From Anthonomus grandis grandis (taxonomy: Eukaryota; Arthropoda; Insecta; Coleoptera; Curculionidae), in the NCBI RefSeq assembly GCF_022605725.1, contig NC_065549.1:1-64000 (forward strand): a stretch of 64,000 nucleotides of DNA, in the 5' to 3' direction. Made by a program: the position numbers and the translations under genes. Shown here one piece after another: positions 45,581 to 55,663 of this stretch. The notes under the pieces were generated by a model. That model did no database searches, was not told where the DNA came from, and saw nothing but the letters and a program-made list of their open reading frames with translations. How positions within the stretch are numbered: the first letter of the stretch is position 1; every line of letters begins with the position of its first letter.

Positions 45581-47706
45581 TTATGACACTACCGAGCTCA
45601 TTCTTCTGACACGCCTTTCTTTTATGATTGCTTCTCTAAACAGTTTGCAGTTAGCTGTGCCCGATTGGTGTCCTTCAGTTTGGCAGCTAGGGCAGAACGT
45701 AGTCTGACTCTGACACTCTGATTTACGGTGTCCTGCTTTTCCACATCTAAAACATTTATCCTGCATATTAATTTCCGTGTTTGTACATGTACGAGATGCG
45801 TGTCCAAATTGCCAACATTTAAAGCATCTATTTATGTTTACTCTTTCTTGGATTCGACACTCATTAAAACCTATCCTAATTTTGTATCGTTCGATTAGTT
45901 GTTCAGCCGTATCCTCGTCTATTGTAAGTACTGCAGATTGACCACCGTAGCGGTTTTCATGCAAAACTATCTTAGAATTGTCGTTTTTTTGTAAAAGTCC
46001 TTGTCCTATAAGTTCATTTTCTACCTCTTCTCTAGTTGTTGTTTCATCGATACCTCGAATAAATACCGTTTTTTTATTGGTTTCTCCGGAAGTTCTTATT
46101 TTATTTTCCATATCAGTGTATTTACGTGAGAACACAGATTTGATTTGATTTTTTAGATTTTCTGGCACGCCTATTTCTTTGGTTTGGAGAAGAAGGTTTC
46201 CGTTAGTTGTCTTTTTGACTTGTTTAATTTGAGCTGCTATATTGTAATCTACATTTTCCTTCAGAGTGCGTAACATTGCTTCGTAGGTTCTGCTTTCATT
46301 GCTCTCTATTATTATTGCACCTCCTTTGTTCTTTGTAGCTGTTGCATCATACCCCGTTCACACATTATCTTGACATTTATGTCTGTATTACTTAGTACGC
46401 ACTCCGTAATTTTTCTGAAAACATTTACATCCAGATATGTTGGTGCAATTACTGTTATTTGTTTTATACTCAACTCCTTGGATAATGATCTCATTTCTTT
46501 TAGCATCATAAAGACGTTTTTTTCTATTTCAGTTGTATTTGCTCTTCTTATCAATATGGTTACGCTTCTGACTTTTTCTGTCTCTTTTTCGTTTCGTCTG
46601 GATCGTAGGCGATATGTTTCTTCTATACTTATGGCATACCCAAAATCGTGTTCTGTCTTTTCATCTTCCATAATTTCAGGAAAACGGTCAATAAAGCTTT
46701 CCTCTAGTTGCCCTTTCCTTTTTTGGGTGATTTTACCATCAGGAGTCACTTCATCAGTAGCAAAGATGACTGTATGATCGGGACGCCCAATAATCTTATT
46801 ACTCTCTTCTAGTTTAGTTTTTCCGTAGGCATTTCCACTCCAGGGCTTATGTATTAATTTTTTAACATCTTCAAATTGTTCATAGCATATATCTTTCAGA
46901 GAATGTATTGTAGAATCCATTTCTTTTTTGCATTTAACGCATAGATTTTCATTCTTCGTGTCGGATTTTTCTTTAACTTGTTTAGTCGTTACCTCGTTTT
47001 TTTCTGATTCCAGACTTCTTACTTTGTCTTCAAGTTCTGAAATACGCTGTCTTTCTTCTTCCCTTATTTTTTGATTCGCAATTTCTTCGCCTCTGTATTC
47101 GATAAGGACTTGTTCAACTGCTGCGTCTACTATTTTTACCATTTCCTTGATTTTTCTGTGGGTATTTTGATTTGCATTACAGAATAGGACTAAATCTTTA
47201 AGTTTTTTGCTTAGCTCTTTCATATTTAAGGTAATTTTTGCTTCATGAAGAAATACAGCTTCCACATTATGGTTTATTTTTTCAGATACATCTTTGTTTG
47301 CTTTCTTGGTGTTCGGGTTACTATCTTCACTAAGCGATGTGTCCTGGGACTTTCTTTTCTTCTGATCGTTACCTGATTCTGAAACTGTTCGACCTCGAGA
47401 TTGTTCTTTTATTCCACCATGTAGCATCCTCAATGGAGGACTTCGTGGAAGGGAGTTTCTTCTAATGGAGATGTCTTGGTCCTCCCATGAGGCTCCAGAA
47501 CGTCCCGTGTTTGAAGTTTGTGCCACTAGAGGCATTTGGTTTATAGCTGTCTCACTACTTCGCGGAATTTTGCCCCCCCCAGAATCCGTGGGGCAGCCTA
47601 CCGTAGTAGGGAGGGATTCTCGGCCTTTCGCCGTACCCTCCTGGGGTATCAAGTTTCTAGATTCCGACATTTCATGAAATTTGGTTTTAATGAGTATCCG
47701 TCTCAT
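45581..47706 (-). pseudogene. ORF1 (gag-like) of copy 2, broken by one frameshift
   Basis: The upstream part, 47706-46312 (464 codons), ends in TAA just past the run ACAAAGGAGG. The downstream part is open from there through 45581, and copy 1 ORF1 aligns continuously across the break, so one base has been lost near 46325. The first part has a coiled coil (about residues 205-255: EEERQRISELEDKVRSLE). The second part carries three zinc knuckles, CFKCWQFGHASRTC, CFRCGKAGHRKSEC and CPSCQTEGHQSGTANC, in the same 14/14/16 pattern as copy 1. The start may be ATG 47706 or ATG 47670 (MSESRN). No canonical slippery heptamer sits at the break, so mutation or a sequencing error is likelier than programmed shifting. 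Confidence 0.87.
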
Positions 47707-47750
47707 TTATGTGTCCGTAGTCGCTCCGGGTCAATTTCCATACCATCATC

Positions 47751-47752
<2 letters not shown>

Positions 47753-47800
<48 letters not shown>
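47753..47800 (-). other. 48-nt A tract in the 5' leader of copy 2
   Basis: Forty-eight T on the plus strand (A on the sense strand), 46 bp upstream of the first ORF1 ATG. It is preceded by ~280 bp of G+C-rich leader (48081-47801) that starts directly at the TTGGG array. It corresponds in position to the 15-nt A tract of copy 1. It could alternatively be the poly(A) tail of a truncated element sitting 5' of copy 2. Confidence 0.8.
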
Positions 47801-47802
<2 letters not shown>

Positions 47803-48081
47803 GTGAGGAAGTGGGAAGAAAAGGAGCCTCCTAGCCCTCGTTACCTAATAGCGTCGGAGGGGAGAAGTGGTTGTTGCCAGGCAGCGAAACCGTGGGATAA
47901 GGATAGCGTTTAAAGGGGTAAGTAGGCAAGAATTAAGGATAACATTTTTTAGGAGGCGCTTCGTAGCGCCTGAGCCGTCCTTAGCAAACAGACGTCCAGC
48001 TCCACGCATCTTCTGCTCGAAGCTAGACAGCTGTCTGGGCCCCCTCCACCAACGACAAGGTCCAGCGGCTCCACGAGGGGG

Positions 48082-50197
48082 AACCCAACCCAACCCAACC
48101 CAACCCAACCCAACCCAACCCAACCCAACCCAACCCAACCCAACCCAACCCAACCCAACCCAACCCAACCCAACCCAACCCAACCCAACCCAACCCAACC
48201 CAACCCAACCCAACCCAACCCAACCCAACCCAACCCAACCCAACCCAACCCAACCCAACCCAACCCAACCCAACCCAACCCAACCCAACCCAACCCAACC
48301 CAACCCAACCCAACCCAACCCAACCCAACCCAACCCAACCCAACCCAACCCAACCCAACCCAACCCAACCCAACCCAACCCAACCCAACCCAACCCAACC
48401 CAACCCAACCCAACCCAACCCAACCCAACCCAACCCAACCCAACCCAACCCAACCCAACCCAACCCAACCCAACCCAACCCAACCCAACCCAACCCAACC
48501 CAACCCAACCCAACCCAACCCAACCCAACCCAACCCAACCCAACCCAACCCAACCCAACCCAACCCAACCCAACCCAACCCAACCCAACCCAACCCAACC
48601 CAACCCAACCCAACCCAACCCAACCCAACCCAACCCAACCCAACCCAACCCAACCCAACCCAACCCAACCCAACCCAACCCAACCCAACCCAACCCAACC
48701 CAACCCAACCCAACCCAACCCAACCCAACCCAACCCAACCCAACCCAACCCAACCCAACCCAACCCAACCCAACCCAACCCAACCCAACCCAACCCAACC
48801 CAACCCAACCCAACCCAACCCAACCCAACCCAACCCAACCCAACCCAACCCAACCCAACCCAACCCAACCCAACCCAACCCAACCCAACCCAACCCAACC
48901 CAACCCAACCCAACCCAACCCAACCCAACCCAACCCAACCCAACCCAACCCAACCCAACCCAACCCAACCCAACCCAACCCAACCCAACCCAACCCAACC
49001 CAACCCAACCCAACCCAACCCAACCCAACCCAACCCAACCCAACCCAACCCAACCCAACCCAACCCAACCCAACCCAACCCAACCCAACCCAACCCAACC
49101 CAACCCAACCCAACCCAACCCAACCCAACCCAACCCAACCCAACCCAACCCAACCCAACCCAACCCAACCCAACCCAACCCAACCCAACCCAACCCAACC
49201 CAACCCAACCCAACCCAACCCAACCCAACCCAACCCAACCCAACCCAACCCAACCCAACCCAACCCAACCCAACCCAACCCAACCCAACCCAACCCAACC
49301 CAACCCAACCCAACCCAACCCAACCCAACCCAACCCAACCCAACCCAACCCAACCCAACCCAACCCAACCCAACCCAACCCAACCCAACCCAACCCAACC
49401 CAACCCAACCCAACCCAACCCAACCCAACCCAACCCAACCCAACCCAACCCAACCCAACCCAACCCAACCCAACCCAACCCAACCCAACCCAACCCAACC
49501 CAACCCAACCCAACCCAACCCAACCCAACCCAACCCAACCCAACCCAACCCAACCCAACCCAACCCAACCCAACCCAACCCAACCCAACCCAACCCAACC
49601 CAACCCAACCCAACCCAACCCAACCCAACCCAACCCAACCCAACCCAACCCAACCCAACCCAACCCAACCCAACCCAACCCAACCCAACCCAACCCAACC
49701 CAACCCAACCCAACCCAACCCAACCCAACCCAACCCAACCCAACCCAACCCAACCCAACCCAACCCAACCCAACCCAACCCAACCCAACCCAACCCAACC
49801 CAACCCAACCCAACCCAACCCAACCCAACCCAACCCAACCCAACCCAACCCAACCCAACCCAACCCAACCCAACCCAACCCAACCCAACCCAACCCAACC
49901 CAACCCAACCCAACCCAACCCAACCCAACCCAACCCAACCCAACCCAACCCAACCCAACCCAACCCAACCCAACCCAACCCAACCCAACCCAACCCAACC
50001 CAACCCAACCCAACCCAACCCAACCCAACCCAACCCAACCCAACCCAACCCAACCCAACCCAACCCAACCCAACCCAACCCAACCCAACCCAACCCAACC
50101 CAACCCAACCCAACCCAACCCAACCCAACCCAACCCAACCCAACCCAACCCAACCCAACCCAACCCAACCCAACCCAACCCAACCCAACCCAACCCA
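48082..50197 (-). repeat. Telomere-type (TTGGG)n array, ~423 units
   Basis: 2116 bp of perfect CCCAA on the plus strand, joined on the left to the 5' end of retrotransposon copy 2 and on the right to the 364-bp tandem repeat (junction CCCATCTCGTTCTG). It is the longest of the three arrays and has the same orientation as the others. Confidence 0.96.
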
Positions 50198-50910
50198 TCT
50201 CGTTCTGATCAACGAGAACTTGATGCCATATCTCGGCTATCGTAAAAGCTACGACCTTGCGGATGGTCTCGTTGGATTCAGAATGACGAAACTAAGACAA
50301 AACCGTTGGAATTTTCCCGATAGCTCCCATAGAAGCCGAGATATCGACCTTCAAAGTTTGGAATTTTTCATTTTTCGGGTATACCCCCCCTATCGAATTT
50401 TTTCACCAAAAATTGATTTTTTTCGAAATCAAACTAAGTGTACCAGCGTCTTATTTGGGTCGCCTAGATTACGAAAACACCGGATTATAACAGGATCCGA
50501 GCAGAACTAAGAGAATGAGAGCACTTTGAAAATCCTGAAAAAGTCGTTTTCGTCGTCCGTTTTTGAGGCCAAAAATGGGCATCAAAAATGCCATGTCTGG
50601 GCTATCATAGAAGCTACGCTCTTGAGGATGGTCTCCTTGGATTCAGGAGGACGAAACTAAGACAAAACCGTTGGAATTTTCAAGATAGTTCCCATAGAAG
50701 GCGAGATATTGGTCTTCAAAGTTTGGGTTTTTTCATTTTACGGGTACCCAACCAACCCAACCTCAGTCTTGTTGGCATCCTAATAATCTCGAAAATACCG
50801 GGTTATGGGGGTCTACGAGCAGAAATTGGGGAATGGCAGTACTTTGATAAATTGCCAAATATGTCTAAAAATAAATATCGCTTTGCGGCAAAAAAATGGG
50901 AAAATAAATA
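50198..50910 (+). repeat. Two diverged tandem copies of a ~364-bp unit beside the telomere-type array
   Basis: GCCATATCTCGGCTATCG at 50224 recurs as GCCATGTCTGGGCTATCAT at 50588. Shared blocks include GACGAAACTAAGACAAAACC, GTTGGAATTTTC and CTTCAAAGTTTG. The second copy contains a short scrambled telomere-like patch (CCCAACCAACCCAACC at 50747-50762) absent from the first. The small open frames are not gene-like. Confidence 0.8.
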
Positions 50911-53900
50911 GTGTATGTGACATAGGCCTTTTCGACATAGAATTTTTCTCGGGTTAAGATGGCAATTGGCATCGAATTGCACTTCTTCTTTGGTAGCGTG
51001 TGACTAAACCAAAGCAAAGCACTAACGCACACACATGACACAGTGTTTCGGTTCTGCCTTCAGGTTTGTGGAGGAGAACTTACGACTTCTGATTATATCT
51101 GTACGACCTCCCACCACTGATACTTTCATTTATAAGTAAAATGTTAAATTATGGTATTAATATTAAATTGCCTATGACCGGTACATAGCCAGCTAGACCT
51201 GTATACACGAGTATAATATATTTAAGACCCAATATCGCATTATTTGATTTATTAATGTTTATGAGGGCAATAAATTAATAGGAAGCGCCATCTTTAGGCA
51301 CATGCCGATGAACTTATTTATTATAAAATAATTGAAGTGCCAAAGGTTAGCGTTGAGATTTGATTCTTTAAGGAGATACGGCACGGCACCACGATATTGC
51401 GAACCCGGGAGTTTTCAAGGGGAAGTTTCAGGTCGGATCAGATTGTTAAAAAAAGTCACTTGGAAATTTAAAAGTGATTTATTAAAATTATTTTTAATCC
51501 ATAGTTATATGTACGTATGTATTTTAATGATACGTACATATAATAATATGCATATATTATTTTATTATAAACATATATTATTTTTATAAACGTATAATAA
51601 TACGATGGGCTCATGGATCGGTACTTTTATGGACATAAAATTTTTGTATTTCTAAAATAGGATTATTTTTTATTGCATATAATCAAAAGACCACCCGTAT
51701 GTTATATATTACTTAACATCTAATATCAATATAAAATTTAGACTTTATTCTGTGTATAAATATATTATAATCTTTGATTTTGTCAAAAAGCAATTAATTT
51801 TTTAGCCTTAAATAATTAATCACAACCACATGCATATTTCGACACTGATGAAAAACAGCAACATGGGAGGCGCTTCTTTATATTATTAAGAAGTTGGTGT
51901 ATCAAGTTACGATTCCCATAACCATAAAAAAACCAACAGATTTTAATCTACATCATATGAGATTAAGAGAAGCCTTTAAATATTTTGACATCCGTCACAT
52001 TAAGATTTTTTTTATTTATCGTACACAGTTAGAAAATTTAACATTTTGCTCATGTAGGTTATCAAAAAGGGCCAGATAAGAATAACCGTAATTCTAATCG
52101 TTTTAAAGTTCCTGTTTTCTAATGACTATTACAGTAGTAAACTAAGTTAACTTTCTTTGTAAATTGATGACCGTCACGAACACAGTTTTTCGTATCCACT
52201 TGACTTGAAAGTGAATGAAGGTTGTATTTCTAGGCTTCCTACACGCAATAATCAATTAGTTTTGCTCAAAATATGAAGGGGTGATAGCTGTAGCATTATA
52301 TTAACTGAAATAAATAAAAGAATGCAATGTAACTGCCATGACTTTATTTTTTTTAATAATTGATAAATCATAAAACTTTATACATACAATACTTAAGAAA
52401 ATCCTTGTATATAATATGACTTGTAATAAATGTAAAAGGAAAATCTATGGTGTATAGCCGTAATTTTAAATGATTAATTCTCGTTTTGAAAATTTTAATT
52501 TTAGATTGCGTCAATCATTATTGTTTTTCTAAGAAACATTTAAATTGTTGGTAAGTTACAGAAAATGTATTATTTAATTCTTTTTAAATTAGAGCTATAG
52601 AGAATTAACTACAGTGGCAATAGATTTGACCCACTGAAATAAGCGTAGACCACTTAGCCATCACCGTTTTCAAGAAGAAACACAAAAAATAATGTGACCA
52701 GTTTGGAAAAAGAAAAGAAAACAAATCAGCGCGTTTTTATGTTGTTTTCAGATCGTCAGCTGTTTTATCTATTTTGGTTCTGAAGTATTTTAAGTGACAC
52801 GAGCGTTCCAACCGAGCGAATATAAAGTTAGAACGAGAGAATCTCTTCCAGAAATAGCGGGTTGTGTACTATACATATACATTTAGATTATACATTTTGT
52901 TTGTATATTAAGATAGATAATTATTTAAATATATTTGTAATCAAGGATACTAGGTTGTTGATGGCTCTCTTGTACATAAAACCTAAATTAATTTATGCGT
53001 TTTAAAATGTCTTTAATACACACCTATAAATAATTCCTTAAAACAAGGAAAAGGTTCTTTTATATATTTGATTTTTCAGGATGTCTAGCCTAATTCTTTG
53101 GACAAAAATGCCAGGGATCAAATTGACGAAATTTCAAGTCAAATATGCAAAAATCTTATTTTGAGGAAAACAAAGTAAAATTATCTCTCAAAATGATAAT
53201 CTGGAATCTAATTGTCAAATAATAGTTTAATTATCTTTCTATAAAAAAAGGAGTACTTGAGCCATGTTCAAAGTTTCAAATACATATTCTGATGTAAAGA
53301 AATGTTTTCATTAGAAGAAAATACCTTTAAAGTGAGAAAGCATAGACTCTTAAATTAAGAAAAAAATTTTTTAAGTCTATTTGTCATCGATTCTTCAATA
53401 CGCTTTTACCTCTTTATACCGCATCAATAAAACAAATAGTAATTTTATCTGAAAATACACCTTTATCCATTCGAAGCCATTTGGGAAATTGCTATACTAA
53501 ATCCACGAATTTATTTTAAAGTCCGCTAAACGTACCCACACACACACACATACACAAACATGGATATACCGAGATAGATATTAATGACAAATGAGTGATC
53601 CTTTAAAAAGTTTTCCGATTTCGGCTGTCAAGTTCGCGGCGATTTAGGTGAAAAGGAAACTGTAAATCTGAAACGATTCCGCTCTTTTTCAATAAAGTGT
53701 AAACGCCGCCTTTACCGGTCCAAACTTCCGCAAAATGTTTCATTGGCTGTATATAACAAAGCTGGAAAAATAATTCTTTTATTTTTACTTCACTTCTAGA
53801 TTTTACGGCTAATATTAAATATTCTTATAAGCCATTACTAACCTGGACAGGAAGAAAAAAAATCAAAGCGCTATCGACTTGAAAACTTTTAACTTAGTAT

Positions 53901-54399
53901 CAAATTACCTGCAATCTAGGAGTTTTTTATTAAAATAAAATTATCCAGAAATTATTCTCCTACGAATTGTCTCTTGTTAGTTGATATGACTAAATATGCC
54001 ATGACAAGCTAAATTAATTTTTAAAATATCTTCCGGGTCGATTCATCCTTGACAAATTTCGGTTCATTGTCTAGAACTTTTCGCTCGACTCATATTTTAG
54101 AAATTCGGAATTCTCCCGGAATAAAATTAACAGAAAACGGAAAAACTTCGAGAGCGTCCTCCTTTTATATTTGGACCGTTAAAATATATGCTCGTAAATT
54201 ATATAAGCCATAATGTACAAAGGTTGTCTAACTTTTCTTTTCTAAAGAGGAATGAATAATAAATGAATTTCGTTAACTTTCGTTGAGCTGCTGAATAATA
54301 TGTGTGCGAAAAAATTTTTGAATTTATTTGAAATTATTTATAAATATTTATTTGTATGCAGGTTAGACAAGAAGGAAACTACTCAACGGCCTCTTATCA
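50911..54399. other. Long non-coding stretch
   Basis: 3.5 kb without a supported coding region. A TATAAAG at 52821 followed by G+C-richer DNA to about 52860 could be a promoter. A short CA/CACACA microsatellite lies at about 53530-53560. The rest is AT-rich. Confidence 0.4.
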
Positions 54400-54514
54400 T
54401 ATACAGGGTGTCCCAAAAGTATGGACACACCTAAAAATCTTGGGAAATATGGGCGCTAGAGAAAATCTTTAAATACAAAAGTTTTGGGGAATCAATCGGT
54501 GCATCTGATTGGGA

Positions 54515-55000
54515 CCTTAAACTTGACCTTCAAGCTTATTTGAAGGTCAACGCGATTTTTTTAAATGGGAACCCTTATTTTTGACATCGGATTCTGAAAG
54601 AGCGGAAAATTTTACGTCCGGGTGTGTATTGAGGTATGAGGTTGAAGTAATCCCGAGAGGTCAAATAGAGGTCAAATAATGACATCTTAAAAATCTCGCG
54701 AGTTCAGTAGTAAAAGAAAACAAATAAAGCTCATACCCTAGGTAAGTCTTAACGAGGAACCCAACGGTGACCTTGGATTTGACGTTGAACCTCATTTTAA
54801 AGGTCATTTTAAGGTCGACTTTATTTCTTCAAATGGAAATCCTTATTTTTGTTACCAGATTTGAAAGAAGCGAGAAATTTCACGTATGTATAAGGTGTGT
54901 TGAACAAGGGATGTAATTGTGACCTTCAATTTGGCCTTGAACTTGACCTTGAAGATTATTTGATGGTCAACTTTTTTTTTTAAATAGGAACCCCTATTTT
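54515..55000. repeat. Degenerate internal repeats rich in AGGTCA half-sites
   Basis: Three related blocks share the pattern AAAT(G/A)GGAA..CCTTATTTTTG followed by GAAAGAGCGG and AATTT(T/C)ACGT, at about 54554, 54827 and 54982. The intervals hold repeated TGACCT/AGGTCA words, including AGGTCA AATAG AGGTCA at about 54660. They lie between the left terminus and the transposase relic. Confidence 0.6.
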
Positions 55001-55074
55001 TGACACCGGCAATCGATAGAGCGGGAAATTTTACGTTCAGATATACAGTAGTTAGGTCGCAGAAAAATCCCAGT

Positions 55075-55663
55075 TTAGCAAGACAGTCTGCTGTGCAGCC
55101 GGTGAAGGTTCTTTGTTCTTTTTAGTTGACAATGCCCCATGCGATCATAAAATGCTGAAACTGCCCTTTGCATCGTGTCAATAAAACGTTGTCGTAAATC
55201 CTCCAAGTTTGCAGGTTTTGTAGCATACACTTTGTTTTTGACGTAGCCCCATAAAAAATAATCTAGTGGCGACATGTCAGGGGAACGAGGAGGCCATTCA
55301 ATAGTTCCTCTGCGTCCAATCACTCGTCCTGGAAATGTTTCGTCTAAATAATTACGCACATTTATTGCATTCTAGAACAGAAGTCCTAGAAACATTAGTT
55401 TCTCGAGATACTTGTCTGATGGAGGTTCCAGGAGTTTCAATGAATGATAATGCCACATTTAAAAAGGTTTGTTCATCAGTCGCTATCTTAGACCTTCCAC
55501 TTTTGGGGCGATCTTTAATACTACCAGTTTGCTCAAAACGAGAAATAGTTTTTCCTACTGTTTTTTGTGAAATTCCTGGTTGCAACGGTAAACAATATTC
55601 TGCGTTAAATAAAGCCGCAACTCGCCGATATGACCTGACCATATTACCCCATCCTCTCTTCAT
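55075..55663 (-). pseudogene. Mariner-like transposase with the catalytic core deleted
   Basis: The N-terminal frame (55663-55352) has the two-part helix-turn-helix region: LQPGISQKTVGKTISRFEQ, then GSIKDRPKSGR, then GTSIRQVSRETNVSRTSVLE. The C-terminal frame (55359-55075) begins VRNYLDETFPGRVIGRRG and has WPPRSPDMSPLDYFLWGYVK, which includes the last catalytic aspartate of the DDD/E triad. The ~150 residues between, with the first two catalytic acids including the DGAPAH block, are missing and the frames do not join. Inactive. The family is the IS630/Tc1/mariner superfamily with a DDE_3-type core common in insects. Confidence 0.75.

Larger units (their letters stand above)
42356..48081 (-). 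mobile_element. TRAS/SART-like telomere-repeat-associated non-LTR retrotransposon, copy 2 (near full length, 5.7 kb)
   Basis: Flanked on both sides by perfect TTGGG repeats in the sense orientation. Order along the minus strand: leader 48081-47707 with a 48-nt A tract, ORF1 47706-45581 (one frameshift), 16-bp gap, ORF2 45564-42523 (endonuclease, reverse transcriptase, C-terminal finger) and a 167-bp 3' end with no poly(A) tail. The upstream junction is TTGGGTT|CCCCCTCG and the downstream one CGTAAA|TGGG. This matches insertion within a single pentamer, as TRAS/SART elements do. It carries several disabling changes (see ORFs). Confidence 0.92.

Noticed and set aside
46300..46340. Programmed -1 frameshifting in copy 2 ORF1
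   Set aside because: The site (ACAAAGG) does not fit the X XXY YYZ slippery pattern, and copy 1 has a continuous frame; a base loss is simpler.
40464..50245. Very long open frames of repeated GLGWV and PTQPN residues in all frames
   Set aside because: A 15-bp period of the pentamer CCCAA has no stop codon in any frame, so such frames arise automatically in telomere-type arrays.
51332..51589. Short forward frame in 51-52 kb
   Set aside because: Ends in AT-rich low-complexity translation and lacks any supporting signal.
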